Positions 1 through 9,419 of a stretch of DNA of 64,000 bases are shown piece after piece. The notes beneath the pieces were generated by a model, which ran no database searches, was not told where the DNA came from, and worked only from the letters and a program-made list of their open reading frames with translations. Source of the DNA: Acidobacteriaceae bacterium (GTDB taxonomy: Bacteria > Acidobacteriota > Terriglobia > Terriglobales > Acidobacteriaceae); contig CAHJWI010000004.1 of assembly GCA_903642225.1 (NCBI GenBank), positions 1 through 64,000 on the forward strand. The letters run 5' to 3'. A program made the translations under genes and the position numbers. The first letter of the stretch is position 1. Every line of letters starts with the position of its first letter.

Positions 1-198
1 ACCGCCGCGACTGCCGCAACGCTGATGAAGGGCATGGCGCTGGTGAAGAAGACGCAGGGCACGTCGCTGGAGAAGTCAACCATCGACGAGACCAACATCG
101 ACTCAAATGCCGGTACCTTGCAGGTCAGTTATGCAGCAAGCGATGGGCAGTTCAGCAATCTACTGAGTTCGCCCCTTTTCACTCAGGTCGTCCACTAA
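1..198 (+). CDS. C-terminal 65 residues of an unidentified protein (partial)
   Basis: An open frame runs from the first base to a TAA at 196-198. The visible tail is Thr/Ser/Ala-rich and ends in LFTQVVH. No start, signal peptide, membrane segment or motif is visible, because most of the gene lies outside the window. It converges on the alkyltransferase-like gene about 46 bases away. I do not recognise the family, and the call rests only on the open frame and its clean end. Confidence 0.4.
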   Translation, partial: TAATAATLMKGMALVKKTQGTSLEKSTIDETNIDSNAGTLQVSYAASDGQFSNLLSSPLFTQVVH

Positions 199-244
199 GA
201 AGCATTTCTGTGTCACGGCACATTCACCTGGATATACGGTCGCT

Positions 245-571
245 TTAACGATCGAACAACTTTGTAATCAGTGTGTGTTCATGATCTGCCATATTTACGA
301 GCTTGCCGCGGAAGGTAACGCCATCAAGCCGCAAACGGAACCGCTGCTCTTCTTCGCCAGCCAGACGCAGTTTGATGGCACCACCCGCACCGACAATGCG
401 GTGCCACGGTAGGAGCAGAGCAGCTTTAGTTTGCAGAAAGCGGGCAACGGCGCGATGATACAGCGGGTATCCCGCTGCCGCGGCTACCTTGCCATAGGTA
501 GAAACTTTGCCGGCGGGGATGGAGCGGATAACACGCTCGAACGCTTCGTCACGCGCAGAACTCCGGGACAT
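245..571 (-). CDS. Alkyltransferase-like (ATL) DNA-repair protein, MGMT family
   Basis: This is a small homologue (about 108 residues) of the DNA-binding domain of O6-alkylguanine-DNA methyltransferase. The frame shows the family pattern IPAGKVSTYGKVAAAAGYP, an Arg-finger region (HRAVARFL) and the active-site loop. That loop reads PWHRI where true methyltransferases have PCHR: the acceptor Cys is Trp. In known ATL proteins this change removes alkyl transfer, and the protein flags O6-alkylguanine for nucleotide excision repair. The frame can start earlier, at 628, but the segment before the Met at 571 is Arg-rich and unlike the family. Neither start has a strong ribosome site. Confidence 0.85.
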   Translation of the reverse strand: MSRSSARDEAFERVIRSIPAGKVSTYGKVAAAAGYPLYHRAVARFLQTKAALLLPWHRIVGAGGAIKLRLAGEEEQRFRLRLDGVTFRGKLVNMADHEHTLITKLFDR

Positions 572-640
572 TTGAGACCGCCGCAATTGGCGTTTTAGTT
601 CAAGGGGTAGCCGCTCGTGAGGTCGCACGGGTTACCGGAT

Positions 641-883
641 TCAGGCCGTCTTTCGAAGGCCGCAGCGGTGCATGATGCTGCTGATTGTGTGTTCCCGGAC
701 TTCGGCCGTGAACTCGTAAACCTGGTGGTCACGATAAATCTGAATCGTCTGGCGGGTGGTGTTCACCAGGATCTCGCAATGCTCACAGCTGTCCAGGTGC
801 GCGCGAATCTCAGACAGGAGCTCAGCATCGGTTTCTCCGTCAAAGTAGTCCGTCATGGTGGCGAGGAAGTCGGTGCAGGTCAT
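641..883 (-). CDS. Anti-sigma factor, zf-HC2 zinc-binding type
   Basis: This is an 80-residue protein with the zinc-associated anti-sigma signature H-x3-C-x2-C (HLDSCEHC, residues about 29-36), which in this family binds the partner ECF sigma factor. There is no membrane segment, so it is a short cytoplasmic form. It lies directly downstream of the ECF sigma gene on the same strand, with a 46-base gap and a strong GGGGAGG ribosome site about 8 bases before ATG. The pair is therefore very likely a cognate sigma/anti-sigma operon. The inducing signal cannot be read from the sequence. Confidence 0.85.
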   Translation of the reverse strand: MTCTDFLATMTDYFDGETDAELLSEIRAHLDSCEHCEILVNTTRQTIQIYRDHQVYEFTAEVREHTISSIMHRCGLRKTA

Positions 884-929
884 TGTGCGACCTCCCCTGC
901 TTGAAAGCCTGCGAGTTTGATGATCTGCT

Positions 930-1556
930 TCACGGCTTGATGGACCCGTCCTTGCGCTTTAAGTAGCGGCTCAGGCGTTCTCGCAATTGCAGGCGGGCGC
1001 GCAACAGCCTGGATTTGACTGCCGGAACGCTCAGGCCGAGGGCGTTGGCGGTCTCTTCCGTCGACAGGTGTTCGATGTCGCGCAGGGTAAAAACGGTGCG
1101 GAAGCCGGGCGACAAACCTGCGATTGTTTTCTGCAGAATTTCGCCGAGCTCCGACTGGTTATACTGCTGCTCGGGATCGGGTGTCCAGTCGGCGAAATCG
1201 CGGGGAATCGAGCCTTCCTCGGTTTGCACGTCCTGATCCATGGACACGGTGCGGCTGGTCTTGCGCTTGCGCAGCCGCATCAGGCTCTCGTTGACGGCGA
1301 TGCGCGTCAGCCAGGTGGAAAATTTGCTGTTTCCCTGAAACTGCTCAAGCTTGCGGTATGCCTTTAAAAAGACGTCCTGAACGATGTCCTCGGCGTCTTC
1401 GCGGTTTTGGGTGATGTGTTGCGCAACACGGAAGATGGGCCTGTCGTACTGGCGGACAAGGGTCTCAAATGCTTCGGCATCGCCGGCACGTGCGCGTTCC
1501 ACCAGGGCAATATCCGGGTGAATCTCTTCTGTGCCGGTTTGTTCAAGGACAGGCAT
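930..1556 (-). CDS. ECF (sigma-70 family) RNA polymerase sigma factor
   Basis: This is a 208-residue sigma factor. Region 2 covers residues about 25-95 (DAEAFETLVRQYDRPIFR, then EDAEDIVQDVFLKAY and FSTWLTRIAVN). Region 4 covers about 140-195 and ends in a helix-turn-helix (LSTEETANALGLSVPAVKSRLLRARLQL). Regions 1 and 3 are absent, as expected for an ECF factor. The 46-base gap to the anti-sigma gene places both in one transcript. It would direct RNA polymerase to stress or envelope promoters; ECF promoters and autoregulation are known for the class, but no -35/-10 pair was assigned here. The start is ATG at 1556, with only a poor ribosome site. Confidence 0.95.
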   Translation of the reverse strand: MPVLEQTGTEEIHPDIALVERARAGDAEAFETLVRQYDRPIFRVAQHITQNREDAEDIVQDVFLKAYRKLEQFQGNSKFSTWLTRIAVNESLMRLRKRKTSRTVSMDQDVQTEEGSIPRDFADWTPDPEQQYNQSELGEILQKTIAGLSPGFRTVFTLRDIEHLSTEETANALGLSVPAVKSRLLRARLQLRERLSRYLKRKDGSIKP

Positions 1557-1767
1557 GGGTCTTGGTCAGTGTACGTGGGGTAGTGGCGCGGGGCAACGCA
1601 GAAGGTATCAGCTGAGTGGTGAGGCAGCACAATGCCGCCCAATGCTGAGCAGTACACTCTGTGCCATATGCCGCAACACCGAAGATGCAGTTGACGTTAC
1701 CAAGTCAGGTTCTACGAAAGCGTCTTCCGGATGCGCTGGCAGTGGCATTGCCTCTTAGAGTGTAGTT

Positions 1768-4176
1768 GTGGCTCCATTCAATACTTCAGGCCGCGGCCTT
1801 GCGTACTGCGTCGCTCTCTGCCTTGCCTCGACCATGCCCGCAGCGGCTGTGCAGCATCCGGCAAAGCGCGGCGCTGAAAAGCATGCCTCACCGGCGACGG
1901 CGCATACGGCGGCGAAGGGCTCGGCGCATGCCGCAGGCACGCGAGGGTCGGCGAAGACCAGCAAAGCGCGCGGGGTGGCAGCAAGGCCGGGCAGCAGGCT
2001 AGCTACGAAAGGGGCAAAAGGAAGCCGCACTTCCTCCAGCTCGTCCCGTGCCGTACGGTTTGCCTCTGCGCCAACGCCGGTCAGTCGGCAGTTGACCAGT
2101 GCGTTTGTGCAAAGTGAGACGTTGCGTCCCATGGCGCAGCAGTTGGCGGCGAGTCGCAGCGCCGCGGCGTACAGCGGTGTGCAGACGTACGCGGCAGCGC
2201 ATCCTGGCGAGGGTGCGGCCGCTGCATACATGGCCATCGGTCATGCGTACTCGTTGGACCACCGGTACGGCGATGCGGGAACGGCCTATCGGCAGGCCGC
2301 TGGAGCCGGCAATGCGTTGCAGGATTACGCGACTTACCTTGGCGCGCAGGCAGCGCTGCAGAACCGTGACGGTACCACGACGGTAAGCCTGCTAAACGGC
2401 TTTGCTGGCAAGTATCCCGGCAGCATTTTTGCGGCGAGCGCGCCGGTGACGCAGGCGCAGGGCTACCTGTTGCTGAACGACAGCAGCGGCGCGCTGCGAT
2501 CGCTGGGGAGCCAGATCGGTCAGCCTGCCTCGCAAAAAGCCGACTACCTGTTGACCGAGGGCAGGGCACATGAGATGGCCGGCGACAAGGCTGCCGCTGC
2601 CGCCATCTTTCGGCAAATCTATGTGCGGCTGCCGTTTTCACCCGAGGCCGCTCAGGCCAGGACGGAACTTCAGAGTATGAACGCCGGGCCCAGTGCCGGC
2701 GAACGCAAGCTGCATGCGGATGCGTTGTTCAACGCGAAGCGGTATGCCGAAGCAGGCGCGGAGTACCACGCCATCGAGCAGAACGACCAGTCGCTGGGCC
2801 AGGCAGACCGGGACGCGCTCGAGATCTACGCGGCAGTGTGCGACCTGCGCCTGAAGCATCTATCGCACCGGGATGCGGAAAAGCTGCCGCAGACGGGCGA
2901 CGACAGCGCTGCCCTGCGTCTTTACATCCTTGCGGAGCTTGCGCGCAACGATGGTGACGAGGCAGGGAACCGGTCCCTGCTGCAGCAAATGGAGCAGCGT
3001 TTTTCGCAGAGCCGGTGGCTGGAAGAGGCATTGTACTCCAGCGGCAATATGTACCTCATCAAGCGGGACGCGCCGCACGCGATCGAGGTCTATGAGGAGC
3101 TGTTTCGCCGATTTCCGAACAGCACCTATGGCCCATCAAGCCACTGGCGCGCGGCGTGGCTGAGCTACCGGCTGCGCAACTATCCTGAGGCCGCACGGTT
3201 GATGGAAGAGCAGATTGCACGCTACCCCACAAGCGCAGAGGCACCCGGCGCGCTCTACTGGAGAGGCCGCCTGTACGAGGAACCGGAGAAGAATTTTGCG
3301 CAGGCCGTAAACTTCTATACCGCGCTGTCTGACGGTTACCGCAACTTCTACTACGCGCTGCTGGCACGCGAGCGTCTGCGTATGATGGGCCCGCAGGGTA
3401 CCGTGGCGCCGGCGTTCCCACTGGGCGAGGTGCGTACGCCACCCGCGCCCACTCTGGTGCAGGAGCTGCCGGAGAACGATCCGCACCTGATCAAGGCACG
3501 GCTGCTGGCCAACGCGGGATTGAATGACTACATTGGTCCGGAGATTGCGGCCAGCGGCAGTTCATCGCAGTGGGGCGCGCTGGCGCAGGCGGAGATCTAC
3601 CGCAGCTATGGCGAAAATGTGCGGGCATTGCAGACCATCAAGCGCAGCGGGTCGTCGTTTTTCGCGCTGCCCATTGCGCAGGTGCCCAACGTGTACTGGC
3701 AGCTGTTGTTTCCGCGGCCATACTGGTCTGACCTGACGGCGGATGCCGCCCAGAACGGCCTGGATCCATACCTGGTGGCATCGCTGATCCGGCAGGAGAG
3801 CGAGTTCAATCCGAGCGCCGTCTCCCGAGCGAACGCATACGGCCTAATGCAGCTGCTGCCGAGCGTGGGCAAGGCACAGGCGAGGCGTGTGGGCCTGAAA
3901 CGTTTTTCAACCGGTGATTTGCTGCAGCCATCCATCAACCTGCAGCTGGGCACGGCCAACCTGGCGCAGGTGCTGGGCCGGTTTGGTGGCCAGCCGGAGT
4001 ATGCTCTGGCCGCCTACAACGCCGGCGACTCACCCGTGCGCCGCTGGATGGCCGAGAACAACTACAAGGACATCGCGGAGTTTGTGGAGTCGATCCCCTA
4101 TTCCGAGACGCGGGATTATGTGCAGTCCATTCTGCGCAACCGCGAGATGTATCGACAGCTGTACGCAGGCCAGTAG
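1768..4176 (+). CDS. Soluble lytic murein transglycosylase with TPR-like superhelix (Slt70 type)
   Basis: This 802-residue protein starts at GTG (1768) with an N-terminal signal-like segment (LAYCVALCLASTMPAAA), so it acts in the periplasm. A low-complexity Ala/Ser/Lys linker follows. Residues about 120-600 are Ala-rich helical TPR-like repeats. The C-terminal SLT domain starts near 660 (DPYLVASLIRQESEFNP), and the catalytic Glu is E677. Further family motifs are AYGLMQLLPS, NLQLGTANLAQVL and ALAAYNAGDSPVRRWM. These enzymes cleave the MurNAc-GlcNAc bond to give 1,6-anhydro ends during wall turnover. It stands alone, divergent from the sigma operon, with 24 bases to the next gene. Confidence 0.95.
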   Translation: MAPFNTSGRGLAYCVALCLASTMPAAAVQHPAKRGAEKHASPATAHTAAKGSAHAAGTRGSAKTSKARGVAARPGSRLATKGAKGSRTSSSSSRAVRFASAPTPVSRQLTSAFVQSETLRPMAQQLAASRSAAAYSGVQTYAAAHPGEGAAAAYMAIGHAYSLDHRYGDAGTAYRQAAGAGNALQDYATYLGAQAALQNRDGTTTVSLLNGFAGKYPGSIFAASAPVTQAQGYLLLNDSSGALRSLGSQIGQPASQKADYLLTEGRAHEMAGDKAAAAAIFRQIYVRLPFSPEAAQARTELQSMNAGPSAGERKLHADALFNAKRYAEAGAEYHAIEQNDQSLGQADRDALEIYAAVCDLRLKHLSHRDAEKLPQTGDDSAALRLYILAELARNDGDEAGNRSLLQQMEQRFSQSRWLEEALYSSGNMYLIKRDAPHAIEVYEELFRRFPNSTYGPSSHWRAAWLSYRLRNYPEAARLMEEQIARYPTSAEAPGALYWRGRLYEEPEKNFAQAVNFYTALSDGYRNFYYALLARERLRMMGPQGTVAPAFPLGEVRTPPAPTLVQELPENDPHLIKARLLANAGLNDYIGPEIAASGSSSQWGALAQAEIYRSYGENVRALQTIKRSGSSFFALPIAQVPNVYWQLLFPRPYWSDLTADAAQNGLDPYLVASLIRQESEFNPSAVSRANAYGLMQLLPSVGKAQARRVGLKRFSTGDLLQPSINLQLGTANLAQVLGRFGGQPEYALAAYNAGDSPVRRWMAENNYKDIAEFVESIPYSETRDYVQSILRNREMYRQLYAGQ

Positions 4177-4199
4177 CGCAGCGGTGAGACACTGATTCA

Positions 4200-5726
4200 A
4201 TGCACCATCCCACCCTGACCGCTGCCATAGACTCCGCAACGCCGCTTTCTGTCGCAGCACAGGTCATGAAGGCATCCGAGCTCGGGTGTGCGTTGGACGT
4301 GAACCTGGACACAGGGGCGAGCTTTGCTGGCGCTGCCACTGACGATACGGCGCTGCTGAATGCATTTCTGGCGACCGCTTCCGCAACAAACCCCATCGTC
4401 CTCGTCATTGACGGCGCTGCCCTGATTAAAGGCCTTCGCCTTTCGCCGGCGGGGTACACGACGATTCAGGGCGCGGGAGAGGCGACCGGCTTTTTTATGG
4501 CGCAGGGTGCAAACAACGATGGCATCCATAACCGTCCTGCGGGATATGTGAACGATCCTGGACCGCCGGTGCCGTACCGCCGGGCACAGCACGTGTCGCT
4601 ACTGAACTTTCGGCTGAATGGGAACCGCGGCGACGGCCACACCGGCAACTCCACGAACGGCAGTGCGCACGGTGCGCCCTGGCTGTTCGGCATCAACCTG
4701 ATGGACATGGAGCAGATCACAATCGACCAGGTCACGGTCTTCCATGCGCCCACCTATTCCATGCGGCTGAGCAATGTTGGTCATGCCACCATCACGCGGT
4801 GCCGTCTTGCACCGTTTGGTCCGGCTGAGGCGGTGCAGTGGACGAACACTGACGGCATCCATGTCAACGGCCCGTCAAACGACATTACCATCCGCGACTG
4901 CTATTTTCGCACCGGCGACGATGGCATTGCGCTGAATGCACCGGAGGGCCACAGCGGCGACATCGTGCGGGTGTCGGCAAGTAACTGCTATTTCGACGGC
5001 TGCCAGGTCATGATGCGGTTCTACTCAGGATCGCGTGTGGCGGCCCTTGTGTCCGACGTCACCGTTGAGCGTTTTACCGGGACCGCAAACGTTGTCTGCT
5101 TCATGTTCGGACTGGACGACGCGGGCGTGCTCACCGTGCCGCAAGCGTTGCGGAATATCGTCATTCGCGATTCCCAGGTGACCGGCTCGACAGTGGGATT
5201 CCTGCAGGACAATCTGCGTGAACTCACCCTTGAAAACGTTGCGTGGACTGGGACGGGCACGCAGTATGGCATGCTGACGTCGGCACACCATGCCCTTGCG
5301 ATCGGCACGATCACGCTGAAGAACTGCACCATCGAGCGAACGGGCGCGAGCCACGGAGCCTTGTGCGTGTTGGACATGCGTGGGATTGCCCTCGGTGAAT
5401 ACCCGGTGCACATGGGCCGGCTCGTAATTGACGGATTGCAGTGCTCCAACAACAGCTTGCCCATGGAGTCGCTGGTGTTGATGAGTGCCGGATCGCGCAT
5501 CGGCACCATCGATGTGGAAGCTGCAAATGCTCGCGGCATCCCGCGAATCGTGCCGGACAGCCAATGGCCGCAGGTGGGGTTCGTTGCCGGAGCCGGCCTG
5601 CTGCACAGCGGCTGGAGCGTGCCGGACGGCAAAGCCAGAGATGGTGTTGCATACCTGTCGGATGAGGCGCAGATAGCCTCCGTGAATCTGAACGGCAACG
5701 CGCACACGCTGCTGCACAGTGGCTAA
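4200..5726 (+). CDS. Right-handed beta-helix protein related to GH28 polygalacturonases
   Basis: This 508-residue protein has the layered Asn/Asp/Val pattern of parallel beta-helix coils over residues about 120-400. GH28-like catalytic positions are visible: NTDG (N216-D218), a DD pair (D240-D241 in TGDDGIAL) and H251 in GHSG. The usual GHG and RIK motifs are not clear, so activity on galacturonan is uncertain. I see no signal peptide from the ATG at 4200, which is unusual for this class. It sits 24 bases after the lytic transglycosylase. It could instead be an inactive glycan-binding or tailspike-like helix. Confidence 0.7.
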   Translation: MHHPTLTAAIDSATPLSVAAQVMKASELGCALDVNLDTGASFAGAATDDTALLNAFLATASATNPIVLVIDGAALIKGLRLSPAGYTTIQGAGEATGFFMAQGANNDGIHNRPAGYVNDPGPPVPYRRAQHVSLLNFRLNGNRGDGHTGNSTNGSAHGAPWLFGINLMDMEQITIDQVTVFHAPTYSMRLSNVGHATITRCRLAPFGPAEAVQWTNTDGIHVNGPSNDITIRDCYFRTGDDGIALNAPEGHSGDIVRVSASNCYFDGCQVMMRFYSGSRVAALVSDVTVERFTGTANVVCFMFGLDDAGVLTVPQALRNIVIRDSQVTGSTVGFLQDNLRELTLENVAWTGTGTQYGMLTSAHHALAIGTITLKNCTIERTGASHGALCVLDMRGIALGEYPVHMGRLVIDGLQCSNNSLPMESLVLMSAGSRIGTIDVEAANARGIPRIVPDSQWPQVGFVAGAGLLHSGWSVPDGKARDGVAYLSDEAQIASVNLNGNAHTLLHSG

Positions 5727-5737
5727 GCGGTAGAAGT

Positions 5738-6460
5738 CTACCTGGCCTTCACGGTCGGCGCGTAAGTGGCCGACCGAGTTAAGGTCCCATCTGTCGCCAG
5801 GATCTGCACGGTATAGCTGCCGGCCGGCGTATACACGGCGTTCTTGGACGGCAGCTTGCCGCCGCAGCCAGAAAGTGCGGTAACACCCACCGTGAGCAGC
5901 ACAACCAGGACCGGTAGCATGATGGTACTGGGGCGCCGGCGCATGGCGAGCTTCAGCACTGGCTTTATGCCAGACTCCGGCAGCGTGATTGAGGGTCTGA
6001 CGACGTAGGGGTCATGGTGGCCGGTCCGCCCTTCTTCGACAGATCAAGGAGGCTGTACTCCAACAGCTTTCCTGCGGCGTCATGACGGCGGTGGAGCACT
6101 CGGTTGGGAACGTCTTGCCGTTTGACAGGCCATTGTCTTCCAAGTGGTACTCGTTGAACAGCACGCGACCACAGTGTCCGCCCGTCGCGCCCACCGGTGT
6201 ATCAAAGGTGAACTGCGTGACAGGGTTGCCGGTTCAGCCATGGCGGCTACGGGCGCGTTCGGAATGTAGACCGTCACGTTTAGGACAGTATCGATGCCGT
6301 TCGGCGCGTAGACGGTTCCGGAAATGGTGGTGGAGGTGCTCGTCGGGCATGCTACCTGCCGCAGGCACAAACTCGTGCACGCTGGTGTTAGCGTTTGGGC
6401 AACGATCGGCGCAGCCGGAAGAAGCAGAGCAGCGGCGAAGGTGGCAGGAATCGGACGCAT
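5738..6460 (-). pseudogene. Remnant of a large acidobacterial secreted repeat protein, internally deleted and frameshifted
   Basis: Three blocks in gene order match what I recall of very large acidobacterial secreted proteins. Block 1 (from ATG 6460) is a signal peptide (FAAALLLPAAPIVAQ) plus the start of a carboxypeptidase-regulatory-like domain (TISGTVYAPNGIDTVLNVTV, YIPNAP). Block 2, in another frame, reads GNPVTQFTFDTPVGATG, HCGRVLFNEYH and MTPQE; one base appears lost after MTPQE, and restoring it continues as KLLEYSLLDLSKKGG. Block 3 returns to the first frame with a membrane segment and SGCGGKLPSKNAVYTPAGSY near the natural C terminus. Most of the central repeats are missing. The open pieces alone could be mistaken for a 73-residue lipoprotein. 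Confidence 0.75.
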
Positions 6461-6630
6461 GGTAGAAATTTTCGATTTTCTGCCTGCGGAATCAATTCGT
6501 GCGGAGAGTGTTCCAGCACACCGCAAAAGACCGCCGCTTCCACTGACGCCCACTTTCACCTGGCGGAAACGGCGGTCTCCCCGCGACATTCAACGGAATT
6601 CGATAGTCTAAGCAGACGAGGTTTTCCGTT

Positions 6631-9315
6631 TTGAGATTGCGAGCAATGTTGTGCTGTTCTGCCGTTCTTTGTTTGCCGCTGGTCGCCGGGGCGCAGAGTG
6701 CTTCCCCTGCAACGCACGGTGCGGTTGCCGCGCCTGAGGTGACGCGCGCCACCCTCGGCAACGGTCTGCGGGTCGTCGTCGTCCGCAACACGCTTGCGCC
6801 AGTCGTGACGGTGCAGATGAACGTGTTGGCTGGCGGCAACGAAACGCCCACCGGGTTTCCAGGAACGGCGCATGCGCTGGAACACATGGCATTTCGCGGC
6901 TGCACGGGCATGACGGCCGATCAAACCTCTGCTATTTATGCGCGCCTGGGCGGCGAAAATAACGCCGACACACAACAAGTGATCACGCAGTTCTACGCCA
7001 CCATACCGGCGACTGACCTGGAGGTTGGGCTGCGGGCACAGGCCGCCTGCATGCGCGGCGTCGATAACAGCGACAAGGAGTGGGACCAGGAGCGTGGTGC
7101 CATTGAGCAGGAGGTGTCGCGCGACCTGTCGAACCCTACCTATAAATTCATCGCCCGCCTGAACGAAGACCTGTTTGCCGGTACGCCGTATGCGCACGAT
7201 CCACTGGGAACACGGCCGTCGTTCGACGCAACCACCGGCCAGACCCTGCGTGACTTCTATTCCAAGTGGTATGTGCCGTCGAACGCCGTCCTCGTCATCG
7301 TGGGTGACGTAGCACCCGAGGAGACCATCGCACGAGTCAAGGCTTTGTTCGCCGACATTCCGGACAGGCCTGTGCCCCAGCGTCCGACGGTGACGTTGCA
7401 GCCCGTAAAGGCGGAAACTTTCACGCTCGACAGCAATCTGCCGTACACGCTCGCATTTCTCGGCTATCGCTTACCCGGGACTGACTCCCCCGATTACGCC
7501 GCGGCACAGGTACTGGGTGATGTGCTCAGCAGCCAGCGCGGCAACCTGTATGCGCTTGTGCCGGCCGGCAAAGCATTGGCGGCGCAGTTTGGTGTCGCGG
7601 AAACATACCCAAAGGCAAGTGTTGGCTATGGTCTAGTGGCTGTGCCGTCCGGCACTGACCCGGCGGCAGCGCTCAAGGAAATGACTGGGGTGCTCGCCGC
7701 GTATGCCAAGGATGGCGTGCCTGAAGACCTAGTCACGGCAGCGATCCGCGCGGAGGTTTCCCAGGCGGAGTTCCAGCGGAACAGTATCCCTGGCTTGGCA
7801 AACGTGTGGTCCAACGCGCTGGCGGCCGAGGGACGCATGTCGCCGGATGAAGATGTTGACGCAATCCGCAGGGTGACGCCCGCCGACGTCAACCGCGTGG
7901 CCAGGCAATACCTCACGGTCGACGCGGTTACAGCGATTCTGAAGCCAGTGCCCAGTGGCGAAGCCGTGGCTCAAACCGGCTTTGGCGGTGGAGAGAAGCT
8001 GACCCAGCCGCCCACCAAGCCGGTCGTGCTGCCGGACTGGGCAGTGCAACCGCTCAGTGCAGTGCGCGCGCCTGCACCCATGCTTCTGCCTAGCGACGTG
8101 CGGCTGCCAAATGGCCTGCGGCTGATCGTAAAAACCGATAAGACCAGCCCAACCGTGACCGTAACCGGTGAGGTGGAGCACAACGAAGACCTTGAGTCGT
8201 TGGCAGGGCAGGAGGGCGTCGCCGAAGTGCTGCAGGAGCTGTACGGCTACGGCACCACCTCGCTGGACCGTATCGCCTTTCAAAAGGCGCTGGACGACAT
8301 CGGTGCGGAAGAATCGGCCGGCTACCACTTCAGCCTGAAGGTGCTCAAGGATCAGTTCGGACGAGGCATGCAACTGCTGGCAGATAACGAACTGCATCCT
8401 GCGCTGCCGAAGGAGGCTTTTGCCGTAGTGCAGCAGCAAACCGCCCAGTTTGTCGCCGGCAACCTGGTCAGCCCGTCGTATCGAACCTCAAAGGCGTTGG
8501 AAACCGCATTGCTGCCGCCAAAAGATCCCACACTACGGGAAGCCACGCCGAAGTCCATTACCTCGTTGAGCCTTAATGACGTAAAAGCGTATGTCTCCAA
8601 GACCGTGCGGCCAGACCTGACGACTATTGTGGTCATCGGTGACGTTACTCCGGCTGAGGCGCGTACCGTCGTCGAGAAATGGTTCGGGCCGTGGTCCGCT
8701 ACCGATACCAGGCCGAATACAACGCTCCCTGCGGTTCCCGCCAACAAGTCTTCGGCATCGCACGTAGCCGACCCGGAGCAGGTTCAGGATTCAGTGACGC
8801 TTTCTGAGCAGTTGACCCTGAATCGCTTCAGCCCGGACTACTATCCCATGCAGCTTGGGACGGGTGTGCTGGGCGGCGGTTTCTACGCAAGCAGGCTCTA
8901 CCACGACCTACGCCAGGTAGCGGGCTACGTCTATTCCGTCGACGTACAGCTCCGCGCGCAGAAAACACGTTCGACCTACACCGTGGACTACGGATCCGAC
9001 CCGGCGAACGTCTCCAAGGCGAGGGCCTTGGTGGAGCGCAACCTCGACCGGATGCGCACTGAGCCGGTGTCACCCAACGAGCTTACCCTGGCAAAGAGCC
9101 TCTTGCTGCGGCAGTTGACCCTTAGCGAGAGCAGTGAAGAGACTGTCGCAGCCGTGCTCTTGGCGCGCGCGGAACTGGGCCTTCCGCTGAACGAGCGAGA
9201 CAACGCAGCCAAGCGCTATCTTGCGCTCACAGCCGACGAGGTACGCGATGCCTTCGCCCGCGTACTGCGGACCGGAGACCTGGTGCAAGTCGTGCGTGGG
9301 CCGGAGCCGAAGTAG
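6631..9315 (+). CDS. M16 family zinc metallopeptidase, two-domain, exported
   Basis: This 894-residue protein starts with a signal-like segment (MRLRAMLCCSAVLCLPLVAGAQS) from a TTG at 6631; an ATG at 6646 is possible but loses the basic N terminus. The inverse zinc motif is HALEH (H81, E84, H85), and the distal zinc Glu lies in the ERGAIEQEV region. A second, catalytically empty M16 domain begins near residue 485 (LPNGLRLIVKTDKT), so the whole is a clamshell like PqqL or insulysin-type peptidases. It probably degrades peptides in the periplasm. The substrate is unknown. A strong hairpin follows 22 bases after the stop. Confidence 0.9.
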   Translation: MRLRAMLCCSAVLCLPLVAGAQSASPATHGAVAAPEVTRATLGNGLRVVVVRNTLAPVVTVQMNVLAGGNETPTGFPGTAHALEHMAFRGCTGMTADQTSAIYARLGGENNADTQQVITQFYATIPATDLEVGLRAQAACMRGVDNSDKEWDQERGAIEQEVSRDLSNPTYKFIARLNEDLFAGTPYAHDPLGTRPSFDATTGQTLRDFYSKWYVPSNAVLVIVGDVAPEETIARVKALFADIPDRPVPQRPTVTLQPVKAETFTLDSNLPYTLAFLGYRLPGTDSPDYAAAQVLGDVLSSQRGNLYALVPAGKALAAQFGVAETYPKASVGYGLVAVPSGTDPAAALKEMTGVLAAYAKDGVPEDLVTAAIRAEVSQAEFQRNSIPGLANVWSNALAAEGRMSPDEDVDAIRRVTPADVNRVARQYLTVDAVTAILKPVPSGEAVAQTGFGGGEKLTQPPTKPVVLPDWAVQPLSAVRAPAPMLLPSDVRLPNGLRLIVKTDKTSPTVTVTGEVEHNEDLESLAGQEGVAEVLQELYGYGTTSLDRIAFQKALDDIGAEESAGYHFSLKVLKDQFGRGMQLLADNELHPALPKEAFAVVQQQTAQFVAGNLVSPSYRTSKALETALLPPKDPTLREATPKSITSLSLNDVKAYVSKTVRPDLTTIVVIGDVTPAEARTVVEKWFGPWSATDTRPNTTLPAVPANKSSASHVADPEQVQDSVTLSEQLTLNRFSPDYYPMQLGTGVLGGGFYASRLYHDLRQVAGYVYSVDVQLRAQKTRSTYTVDYGSDPANVSKARALVERNLDRMRTEPVSPNELTLAKSLLLRQLTLSESSEETVAAVLLARAELGLPLNERDNAAKRYLALTADEVRDAFARVLRTGDLVQVVRGPEPK

Positions 9316-9337
9316 ATCAGCACACCGCGCATTTGCA

Positions 9338-9370
9338 GGATGCAGCCCGTAAGATATGCGGGCTGCATCC
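9338..9370 (+). terminator. Hairpin after the M16 peptidase gene
   Basis: A perfect 12-bp inverted repeat (GGATGCAGCCCG / CGGGCTGCATCC) with a 9-base loop begins 22 bases after the stop codon at 9315. No T-run follows, so it is either a weak intrinsic terminator or an mRNA 3' end stabiliser. Confidence 0.55.
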
Positions 9371-9419
9371 CGCTGTAGTGCATCCAGGGCGCGCATAATC
9401 AAATGAGTCAGGAGGCACG

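Noticed and set aside
5738..5959. Independent 73-residue lipoprotein
   Set aside because: SGCGG looks like a lipobox, but the sequence matches the C-terminal end of a much larger protein family and sits in line with other remnants.
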